From contig CAKSFP010000028.1 in assembly GCA_934454585.1 (NCBI GenBank), forward strand, positions 1-34,553: a DNA stretch of 34,553 nt, read 5' to 3'. This document shows positions 28,261 to 34,553 of this stretch, in pieces. The stretch is from an uncultured Clostridia bacterium. GTDB taxonomy: Bacteria > Bacillota > Clostridia > UMGS1810. Position numbers and translations under genes: made by a program. How positions within the stretch are numbered: position 1 is the first letter of the stretch; each line of letters begins with the position of its first letter. The notes under the pieces are model-generated. The model saw nothing but the letters and a program-made list of their open reading frames with translations, made no database searches and was not told the origin of the DNA.

Positions 28261-28680
28261 ATGGCTACACCTATTGAAGACCTCATGAATGAAGCAATGA
28301 AAAATATCAAAGGCATGGTTGACGCCAACACTATAGTGGGCGATGTCATCTCCACCGCGGACGGCACAACCATAATCCCCGTGACGCGCGTGTCATTCGG
28401 ATTCGGCGCCGGCGGCAGTGAATTCGGCGCAAACGAAAAAGGCGGCGAAAAAATGTTCGGCGGCGGCACCGGCGGCGGTGTCAACATGAACCCGGTGGCA
28501 TTTCTCGTCGTCACCAAGGACAGCGTGCGCATAGTACCCGTGTCCACAGCCATGACCACGGCAGAGCGCATTGTTGACATGATGCCCGAAGTACTGGGTA
28601 AATTCAACGATTTTGTCAGCTCAAAATTCAAACGCAACAAGGACGAGGACACAAGCGAAAGAATAGAGCTTGATGTCTGA
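28261..28680 (+). CDS. ytfJ: GerW/YtfJ-family sporulation protein
   Basis: A 139-residue soluble protein of the GerW (YtfJ) family, needed for proper spore germination in Bacillus. The family core is visible: IVGDVISTADGTTIIPVTRVSFGFGAGGSEF across about 25-55, then a Gly-rich stretch GGGTGGGVNMNPVAFLVV and the C-terminal amphipathic part. AAAGGA lies about 12 nt before ATG 28261. It is separated from DUF2953 by the P2-P4 repeat cluster and lies 50 nt before dacF, so it may start a new transcript. Confidence 0.93.
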   Translation: MATPIEDLMNEAMKNIKGMVDANTIVGDVISTADGTTIIPVTRVSFGFGAGGSEFGANEKGGEKMFGGGTGGGVNMNPVAFLVVTKDSVRIVPVSTAMTTAERIVDMMPEVLGKFNDFVSSKFKRNKDEDTSERIELDV

Positions 28681-28730
28681 GTAATAAAAGAATCATCGCG
28701 GCTATAAAATATACTGAGGCGGTGATTTTT

Positions 28731-29876
28731 TTGTTCAGGACAATTTTGAAAGCGGCGTGTGTTGCCGCAATCTGCGCGGTATCGCTGATGCCGCCGATAG
28801 GTGTGCGCGCCGATGCCGCGCCCGGAGCGGCGGCTGCCGTGCTCATTGAGACGGGCGCCAACACCGTTATATACGAAAAAAACGCACACAAACGCCTGCC
28901 CATGGCAAGCACCACCAAGATTATGACAGCGCTGTGCGCCATAGAGAACGCCGACCCGAATATGACGGTCACTGTGGATGACCGCGCCGTGGGAGTCGAG
29001 GGTTCGTCAATATATCTTGCGCACGGCGAAAAGATGACCCTGCGCGAGCTTATCTACGGACTGATGCTCCACTCCGGCAACGACGCCGCTGTGGCGATTG
29101 CCTGTGCGGTGAGCGGCGGCACAGAGGAGTTTGCACAGCTGATGAATGAGACGGCGGCGCGCATAGGTGCGGCGGACACTCATTTTGAAAACCCCAACGG
29201 ACTCGACAGTGCGGAACATTACACCACGGCTTACGACCTGGCAATCATCACATCATATGCACTGAAAAACCGCGAGTTTGCAAGGGTTGTCTCCACTTAT
29301 GAGATAAATATATCCGGCGGCGACCGCGGATATGACAGGAAGCTGAAAAATCACAACAAACTGCTGAGGCTGTATGACGGCTGCACGGGTGTCAAAACCG
29401 GATTTACCAAGCGTTGCGGCAGATGCCTTGTGTCGTCCGCAAAGCGCGGCGGCACGGAGCTTGTGGCAGTCACGCTCAACGACGGCAACGACTGGCTGGA
29501 TCACTCCGCCATGCTCGACTACGGATTCGACACCACCGAGTCGGTGTGTCTGCTGCGCAAGGGCGATTACCTGCAAACGGTGACGGTGCGCGGCGGCGAG
29601 ACGGATTCGTGCTCTGCCGTGTGCGCCGAGGATTTGTACATAACACGCATGAAAGGCGACACAACCAAACCGGAGATAGTGTATGACATAACTCCGACGG
29701 CGGACGCCCCGGTGGAATACGGAGATGTGCTCGGGAGAGTGAGCGTATCTCTGGGCGGCAAGCCCGGGCACAGCGCAGAGGCGGTGGCGGCGGAGAGTGT
29801 GCCGCCAAAGCCGAAAAGCCGTGTGATAGACAACATGACAGTTTTGTTTAAGTTTTGGGTGTGGAGTATGCATTAG
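28731..29876 (+). CDS. dacF: D-alanyl-D-alanine carboxypeptidase (DacF-like PBP)
   Basis: A secreted penicillin-binding protein that removes the terminal D-alanine from peptidoglycan peptides, 381 residues. A signal peptide of about 27 residues (cleavage near VRA-DAA) is followed by the catalytic domain. It has S60-T-T-K63 (ASTTK), S115-G-N117 (HSGNDAA) and K222-T-G (KTGFTKRCG). The C-terminal part is the PBP5-type beta domain (LRKGDYLQTVTVRGG) and a terminal hydrophobic stretch that may be the membrane anchor. I prefer TTG 28731, which follows GAGGCGGTGA at good spacing; GTG 28722 is possible. Downstream comes the P5-P6 repeat pair. Confidence 0.92.
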   Translation: MFRTILKAACVAAICAVSLMPPIGVRADAAPGAAAAVLIETGANTVIYEKNAHKRLPMASTTKIMTALCAIENADPNMTVTVDDRAVGVEGSSIYLAHGEKMTLRELIYGLMLHSGNDAAVAIACAVSGGTEEFAQLMNETAARIGAADTHFENPNGLDSAEHYTTAYDLAIITSYALKNREFARVVSTYEINISGGDRGYDRKLKNHNKLLRLYDGCTGVKTGFTKRCGRCLVSSAKRGGTELVAVTLNDGNDWLDHSAMLDYGFDTTESVCLLRKGDYLQTVTVRGGETDSCSAVCAEDLYITRMKGDTTKPEIVYDITPTADAPVEYGDVLGRVSVSLGGKPGHSAEAVAAESVPPKPKSRVIDNMTVLFKFWVWSMH

Positions 29877-29898
29877 TTTTAGGATTGTGCACCGCCTC

Positions 29899-29982
29899 GC
29901 GTGGGTATATTTAATTTTGGCTCACTCGGACAGCTGTGCGGCAGCGCAGAACTCGCTCGCTCAAAATGAAATATACCCACGC
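29899..29982 (+). repeat. Large palindromic element P5
   Basis: GCGTGGGTATATTTAATTTTG (21 nt, given here as the arm at 29899-29919) pairs at 20 of 21 positions with 29962-29982. The apex GCTCACTCGGACAGC, inner hairpin CTGTGC-GGCA-GCGCAG and AACTCGCTCG match P3 and P4. The left flank ACCGCCTCGCG recurs at 20658. Confidence 0.8.
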
Positions 29983-30019
29983 TCGTCTCTGAGATGATTT
30001 GCGGCTGTGCAAAAGGCGA

Positions 30020-30095
30020 GTGGTGTATGTTGTGTATCAGCGAGATCCATAGCGCCGTCAGGTCGCGTGTCGAGCAGATACACAACATATATCAC
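30020..30095 (-). repeat. Large palindromic element P6
   Basis: GTGGTGTATGTTGTGTATC (30020-30038) pairs with 30077-30095 over 19 positions, two of them G-T. The 38-nt apex is almost identical to that of P2. P5 and P6 face tail to tail across a linker containing TTTGCGGC, as P3 and P4 do. Its outer flank holds CAGACGGCACA, the reverse complement of the TGTGCCGTCTG flank of P3. Confidence 0.8.
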
Positions 30096-30206
30096 GAGCC
30101 GAGGAACACAGACGGCACAATCTTATGTGCGTGTACGAATAAAATATCCCCCACACAGGGCACTGTGTCAGACAAATATAACATTATAAATACAAGGATG
30201 ATTCCA

Positions 30207-32873
30207 ATGAAAACATTAATGATAGTAGACGGCAACAGCATAATAAACCGCGCATTCTATGCCATAAAGGCGCTTGCGAACAAAAACGGAATGTTCACAA
30301 ACGGGATTTACGGATTTTTGAACATACTGTTCAAAAACATGGATACCCTAAACCCGGATTACATCGCCGTGACATTCGACCTTAAGGCGCCGACATTCCG
30401 TCACATAAAATATCCCCTCTACAAGGCACAGCGCAAAAAGATGCCGACGGAGCTTGCAATGCAGATGCCGGTGCTCAAAGAGATTTTGCACGCCATGAAT
30501 ATAACCATACTCGAAAAAGAAGGTTACGAGGCGGACGACATAATAGGCACGGTGAGCAGAATCTGTGACGAAAACGGCGTGGAATGCCGCATCGTCACGG
30601 GAGATAAAGATGATCTTCAGCTTGCATCGGACACCACAAAAGTCATGCTTACCGTCACACGAATGGGCAAGACGGAAACAACGGAGTTTGACGCCGCCGC
30701 AGTCAAGGAAAAATACGGCGTGACACCGATGGAATTTATAGATGTAAAGGGGCTTATGGGCGACAGCTCGGACAATGTGCCGGGCGTAAACGGAATAGGT
30801 GAAAAGAGCGCATTTGCGCTCATTTCCGAGTTCGGCAGCATAGAGAATCTGTACAAAAATCTTGACAGCAGCTCTGTAAAACCCGCCGCACGCAAAAAAC
30901 TTGCCGATGGCGAAGACATGGCACATTTGAGCAAAGAATTATGCACCATAGACCGTAATGTTCCCATAGATTTTGACATAGAGAGCACCGCAGTGCGCGA
31001 ATATGACAATGATACCCTGGCAATGCTCTTTAAGAACCTTGAGTTCAATGCCTTTCTCAAACGGCTGAACATAGGCGTAAAGACCGACAAGCAGCTGATA
31101 CCGGACTGCGCCGCCGTACGCATTGACAGCACGGATGCACTTGCGCAGATTATACAAAAGGCGGTTGCGGACGAAAAAGAGGTTTACTACAGAATCTATG
31201 CCGTGGGCGGCGCCATATGTGCATTTGCGATTGATAACGGCGGTGCGGTAAAGATAATCACCGCAGACCTTTTGAACACCGATTCCGCCATCGCCGCGGC
31301 GATAAAACCGCTGTTTGAGTGTGCATCCGTCACCAAAGTAACCGACGGGGTGAAAGAGGACATCGTCACCCTGGCGGCATACGGTGTGGCATATGCCGGA
31401 CCGTATTTTGACATAGGCGTGGCGGCATACATCATCAACCCGGCGCGTACAAGCTACACCGCGGACGGAGTTTTCCTGGAATTCTTCGGTCAGGAGATAG
31501 GCAGTGAAGACGAACTCCTCGGCACGGGAAAATCACGCAAATCGTATGACGCGGTGGATTTTTCGGAGTTTTGCGAATTTGTGCGCAAAGAGGTGTGCGC
31601 CCTGCGCATCGTCAAAGAATATGAGACGGAGAAAATAGAGCAGACCGGGCAGACGGCACTGCTGAGCGACATAGAGCTGCCGCTCACAGCCGTGCTTGCG
31701 GACATGGAGATTGTCGGCGTGCGTGCCGACCGTAAAAAATTGTCCGAATTTAACGCCATGCTCACGGAGAAAATAGCCGTGCTTGAAGAGCGGATTTATT
31801 CGCTTGCGGGCGAGATTTTCAACATAAACTCCACAAAACAGCTCGGTGTGATACTCTTTGAAAAACTCGGATTAAAGGTGATAAAAAAGACGAAAACGGG
31901 CTATTCCACAAACTCGGATGTGCTTGAAAAACTGCGCGGCACTCACCCCATAATCGACTGCATAGCCGAGTACAGACAGCTTACAAAGCTGAAATCCACC
32001 TATGCGGACGGATTGCTCGCCGTGATAGACGACAAAACGGGCAGAATCCACTCAAAGTTTAATCAGACTGTGACGGTGACGGGCAGAATAAGCTCCACCG
32101 AGCCAAACCTGCAAAACATCCCCGTGCGCACGGAGCTCGGACGCGAGATAAGGAAAATGTTTGTCGCCGAGGACGAAAATCATGTGCTCGTGGACGCCGA
32201 CTATTCACAGATAGAGCTGCGCATCATGGCACATATGTCGGGAGATGAAAATATGTGTGCGGCTTTCCGATCCAATGCGGACATCCATACCGCCACGGCA
32301 ATGAATGTCTTCGGTGTGAGTGCGGATGAAGTAACGCCGCTGCTGCGCACACGCGCCAAGGCGGTCAATTTCGGTATAATCTACGGCATGGGTGATTTTT
32401 CGCTCGCACAGGATTTGCACATCACAAAGAGAGAGGCAAAGGAATACATCGACAGCTATTTTGACAAGCACAAAAAAGTGCGCGAATATCTCGATAACAC
32501 CGTGAGCGAGGCAAAAGAAAACGGCTATGTGACAACTCTTTTCGGCAGGCGGAGATATATCCCGGAGCTTGCGTCCACCAACCACATGGTGAAGGCATTC
32601 GGCGAGAGAGTTGCGATGAACACGCCTATCCAGGGCACTGCGGCTGACATTATCAAGATAGCCATGGTGAGCGTATACCGCGAACTAAAAAGGCAAAAAC
32701 TCGATGCACGCCTAATCCTTCAGGTGCACGATGAACTCATAATAGAATCATCCAAAGCGGACGAAGAAAAGGTGAAAAAATTGCTTGAAGACTGCATGGA
32801 GAACGCCGCAAAACTCAGCGTGCCGCTCATTGCGGAGACTCACAGCGGCGCCACATGGTACGAGGCAAAATAG
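30207..32873 (+). CDS. polA: DNA polymerase I
   Basis: An 888-residue family A polymerase for Okazaki fragment processing and repair. The N-terminal 5'-3' nuclease domain is intact (MIVDGNSIINRAFYA, EADDIIGT, VTGDKDDLQL, DVKGLMGDSSDNVPGV). The middle domain lacks the D-x-E of a proofreading exonuclease at its start (YYRIYAVGGAICAFAI), so it is likely without 3'-5' activity, as in many Bacillota. Polymerase motif A begins at D665 (DYSQIELR), motif B is RAKAVNFGIIYG, and motif C is QVHDE at 839-843. ATG 30207 follows AAGGA by 8 nt; ATG 30198 overlaps that site. coaE follows 9 nt after the stop. Confidence 0.97.
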   Translation: MKTLMIVDGNSIINRAFYAIKALANKNGMFTNGIYGFLNILFKNMDTLNPDYIAVTFDLKAPTFRHIKYPLYKAQRKKMPTELAMQMPVLKEILHAMNITILEKEGYEADDIIGTVSRICDENGVECRIVTGDKDDLQLASDTTKVMLTVTRMGKTETTEFDAAAVKEKYGVTPMEFIDVKGLMGDSSDNVPGVNGIGEKSAFALISEFGSIENLYKNLDSSSVKPAARKKLADGEDMAHLSKELCTIDRNVPIDFDIESTAVREYDNDTLAMLFKNLEFNAFLKRLNIGVKTDKQLIPDCAAVRIDSTDALAQIIQKAVADEKEVYYRIYAVGGAICAFAIDNGGAVKIITADLLNTDSAIAAAIKPLFECASVTKVTDGVKEDIVTLAAYGVAYAGPYFDIGVAAYIINPARTSYTADGVFLEFFGQEIGSEDELLGTGKSRKSYDAVDFSEFCEFVRKEVCALRIVKEYETEKIEQTGQTALLSDIELPLTAVLADMEIVGVRADRKKLSEFNAMLTEKIAVLEERIYSLAGEIFNINSTKQLGVILFEKLGLKVIKKTKTGYSTNSDVLEKLRGTHPIIDCIAEYRQLTKLKSTYADGLLAVIDDKTGRIHSKFNQTVTVTGRISSTEPNLQNIPVRTELGREIRKMFVAEDENHVLVDADYSQIELRIMAHMSGDENMCAAFRSNADIHTATAMNVFGVSADEVTPLLRTRAKAVNFGIIYGMGDFSLAQDLHITKREAKEYIDSYFDKHKKVREYLDNTVSEAKENGYVTTLFGRRRYIPELASTNHMVKAFGERVAMNTPIQGTAADIIKIAMVSVYRELKRQKLDARLILQVHDELIIESSKADEEKVKKLLEDCMENAAKLSVPLIAETHSGATWYEAK

Positions 32874-32882
32874 GAGGCTTTC

Positions 32883-33491
32883 ATGATTATCGGATTAACA
32901 GGAAGTTCCGGTTCGGGAAAATCCGCCGCGGCGAATTTCTTTCGCAAACATGGATTTTATATAATGGACTTTGACGCAATCGCACGCTATGTATGTATTC
33001 CCGGCTCGCCGTGCGTAGGCGAAATGGCAGTTCAGTTCGGCAGCGGCATAATCGCCGCAGACGGCTCACTCATGCGCGAAGCCTTGGGCGACATAGTGTT
33101 TGCCGACTCAAAAAAACTCGAGACCCTAAATGCGATAACTCGAAAATACATTCTCGCCGAAGCGGAAAAGCGCCGCGCGGAATGTGAATCACAGGGCAAA
33201 GACATCATCTATGATGCGCCGCTCCTCTTTGAAGCAGGGCTTGACCGTCAGTGCGATTTTGTGATTGCGATAACCGCCGACAGGCAGACGCGCATTGAGC
33301 GCATCATGAAGCGCGACGGCATAAGCCTCGACACTGCGCGCGGCAGACTGGATTCTCAGCATCCAAACGAATATTACGAGCGGCGCAGTGATTTCTGTGT
33401 CCGCAACGACGGCACAGAGAGTGAACTGTATGCCGAACTTGACAACATATTATTAAAGATAGAGGACAGAATTCATGATAATCATAGTTAA
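32883..33491 (+). CDS. coaE: Dephospho-CoA kinase
   Basis: Phosphorylates dephospho-CoA on the ribose 3'-OH, the last step of coenzyme A synthesis. The 202-residue length is typical. The P-loop is GSSGSGKS at 7-14; the family motifs FYIMDFDAIAR (about 26-36) and IIYDAPLLFEAGL are present, as is the lid region with RIERIMKRDGIS. AGGAGG, which overlaps the polA stop codon, lies 5 nt before the ATG. The gene overlaps the next by 17 nt. polA-coaE linkage is common in Bacillota. Confidence 0.96.
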   Translation: MIIGLTGSSGSGKSAAANFFRKHGFYIMDFDAIARYVCIPGSPCVGEMAVQFGSGIIAADGSLMREALGDIVFADSKKLETLNAITRKYILAEAEKRRAECESQGKDIIYDAPLLFEAGLDRQCDFVIAITADRQTRIERIMKRDGISLDTARGRLDSQHPNEYYERRSDFCVRNDGTESELYAELDNILLKIEDRIHDNHS

Positions 33492-34041
33492 CAAAAAGCG
33501 GTTTGCGCTGTCCGCAGCGTGCATCGCCGCAGTGGTTTTGCTTGCGGTCGGCTTTGCGGCGCGTCCGGTGAAAAAAATCATCTATCCGCTCAAATACGCG
33601 GACATCATATACAAATACAGCAGTCAATACAATCTTGACCCATATCTTGTTATGGGCGTGATAAGCGCGGAGAGCCGCTTTGATCCCAACGCCGAGAGCC
33701 ACAGGAACGCAAAGGGACTCATGCAGATAAGAGACGACACCGCCCGTTGGTGCGCCAAGAAATTCAACACCGATGTGTCCGCGGAAAACCTGTTTGACCC
33801 CGAGACCAACATCGCCATAGGCTGCGTGTACATAAACTATCTTTTGCAGCTTTTCGGGGGCGAGGTGGAGACGGCTCTTGCCGCATACAACGGCGGTCAG
33901 GGAAATGTGAGCAACTGGCTGAACGACGGCAGATACTCGTCCGACGGCAAGCGGCTGTACAAAATCCCGTTCGGCGAGACGGAGCGTTATGTGGAAAAAG
34001 TGATTGCGAGACAGCAGATTTATTGGAAACTTTACAGGTGA
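33475..34041 (+). CDS. Membrane-anchored lytic transglycosylase
   Basis: A 188-residue murein lytic transglycosylase of the Slt/SLT-domain type that cleaves peptidoglycan between MurNAc and GlcNAc. An N-terminal uncleaved anchor or signal segment (about 9-29, ALSAACIAAVVLLAVGFAA) places the enzyme outside the membrane. The domain shows the catalytic glutamate in GVISAESRFDP, then KGLMQI and LAAYNGGQGNV, in the usual order. ATG 33475 overlaps the end of coaE; GAGGA lies about 9 nt upstream. It is the last gene of the polA-coaE block. Confidence 0.93.
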   Translation: MIIIVNKKRFALSAACIAAVVLLAVGFAARPVKKIIYPLKYADIIYKYSSQYNLDPYLVMGVISAESRFDPNAESHRNAKGLMQIRDDTARWCAKKFNTDVSAENLFDPETNIAIGCVYINYLLQLFGGEVETALAAYNGGQGNVSNWLNDGRYSSDGKRLYKIPFGETERYVEKVIARQQIYWKLYR

Positions 34042-34102
34042 CGGACTTTTCGCTTCAATTGTTACAATTTCATTAAATATCATGTGCGGCGGCTCAATTC
34101 TC

Positions 34103-34131
34103 TTGAAATATTTTTTCCTTTATGCTATACT
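34103..34131 (+). promoter_or_regulatory. Promoter of ireB
   Basis: TTGAAA (34103-34108), a 17-nt spacer ending in TGC, and TATACT (34126-34131), giving an extended -10. It also rules out the longer in-frame start at 34004. Confidence 0.7.
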
Positions 34132-34171
34132 GAGAAAAACAGTGTTGCATAAGGCAGGAAAGGAGATCAAT

Positions 34172-34426
34172 ATGGAGCAGTTTAATGAGACAGTAAAGAT
34201 AAACACCGTGACAGATAACTCACAAAAAGTTCATGACATAATGACCGTGGTGTATGACGCTTTGAAGAAAAAGGGTTACAACCCGATAAATCAATTGGTC
34301 GCCTATCTTATGAGTGACGACCCGACATATATTACGAGTTACAACAACGCGCGCATACTTATCAGCAGGCTTGAACGGGACGAAATTCTCGAGGAGTTTG
34401 CAAAAGAGTATGTAAAGACGCTTTGA
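34172..34426 (+). CDS. ireB: IreB family regulatory phosphoprotein (DUF965)
   Basis: An 84-residue small acidic protein of the IreB/YrzL family. In Enterococcus IreB is phosphorylated by the PASTA kinase IreK and modulates cephalosporin resistance. Conserved stretches are present: VYDALKKKGYNPINQLVAYLMSDDPTYITSYNNARILI spans about 30-67, followed by LERDEILEEFAKEYVK. The N-terminal threonines (TVKINTVTDN), the region of phosphorylation in the Enterococcus protein, are kept. ATG 34172 follows AAAGGAG by about 7 nt and has its own promoter. In relatives it precedes ruvX (yrrK), which would lie beyond the window. Confidence 0.94.
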   Translation: MEQFNETVKINTVTDNSQKVHDIMTVVYDALKKKGYNPINQLVAYLMSDDPTYITSYNNARILISRLERDEILEEFAKEYVKTL

Positions 34427-34450
34427 GGGCTAAAGTGTGCGAATCGGCTC

Positions 34451-34553
34451 GGTGATGTATATTTTATTTTGGCTCACTCAGGCGTCGAAACAAGCCGCGC
34501 ATCGTGCGCTGCAAATCGGAGATTTACAGCTTACTCGCTTTGCTGTTTCTCCT
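34451..34553 (+). repeat. Large palindromic element P7, cut by the window end
   Basis: GTGATGTATATTTTATTTTG (34451-34470) followed by GCTCACTC matches the left arm and apex start of P5. No complementary arm is found before the end. The apex differs and holds further hairpins: GCGCA-TCG-TGCGC (about 34497-34509) and CTGCAAATC-GGA-GATTTACAG just after. Confidence 0.55.

Noticed and set aside
27855..30095. P elements as intrinsic terminators
   Set aside because: Stems are long, but no T-run follows on either strand and the loops are about 40 nt.
30207..32873. PolA proofreading loss as a novelty
   Set aside because: A degenerate 3'-5' exonuclease domain is common in Bacillota DNA polymerase I.
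34004..34171. N-terminal extension of IreB
   Set aside because: It overlaps the transglycosylase gene, contains the predicted ireB promoter and exceeds the family length of about 85-90 residues.

Overview
The window reads as a chromosomal segment of a spore-forming Bacillota of class Clostridia, probably an uncultured gut-type lineage. The evidence is spoIIM and ytfJ/gerW sporulation genes, an S-layer-homology protein, a DUF3793-flavodoxin pair, scpA/scpB, a DacF-type carboxypeptidase, ireB, clostridial ribosome binding sites and promoters, and a glycine riboswitch. I see no phage, plasmid, insertion sequence, rRNA or tRNA signature. This is core chromosome with unusually rich intergenic repeats.

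Layout: 1-780 is non-coding and packed with small palindromic repeats. 830-3922 (-) is a large secreted SLH protein with its own promoter and terminator. A divergent AraC-family regulator follows (4510-5328, +). 5436-13041 (-) is an isolated rpoB-rpoC operon with its own promoter and no rplJL or rpsL next to it. RpoB carries a long, strongly acidic C-terminal tail. A DUF421 membrane protein (+) is divergent from rpoB. 14050-18360 (-) is an operon spoIIM - xerD-like recombinase - adenine deaminase - unknown gene. 18842-21816 (-) is a galactose operon galT - galK with rdgB as third gene. 22122-23163 (+) is DUF3793 plus flavodoxin, behind a promoter overlapped by inverted repeats that resemble sites for DtxR-family metalloregulators. 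23248-24672 (-) is an alanine/glycine:cation symporter behind a glycine riboswitch with an intrinsic terminator.

From 25148 to the end all genes are on the + strand: M50 protease, scpA, scpB, DUF2953, ytfJ/gerW, dacF, polA, coaE, lytic transglycosylase, ireB. The work of this stretch is chromosome segregation, envelope and spore building, and DNA repair. Genes within blocks overlap or nearly touch, but the blocks are split by clusters of large palindromic elements.

The most unusual feature is that palindrome family (about 27855-28191, 29899-30095, 34451 to the end, and a relative at 20701-20760). The hairpins have 19-21 bp arms. The arm sequence differs between copies yet stays self-complementary, partly through G-T (G-U) pairs. 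The apical cores are conserved, and one inner hairpin shows a T:A to A:T exchange. Copies sit in tail-to-tail pairs with related linkers, a mosaic like BIME/REP elements. A second dispersed family consists of GTAGGG followed by a variable palindrome.
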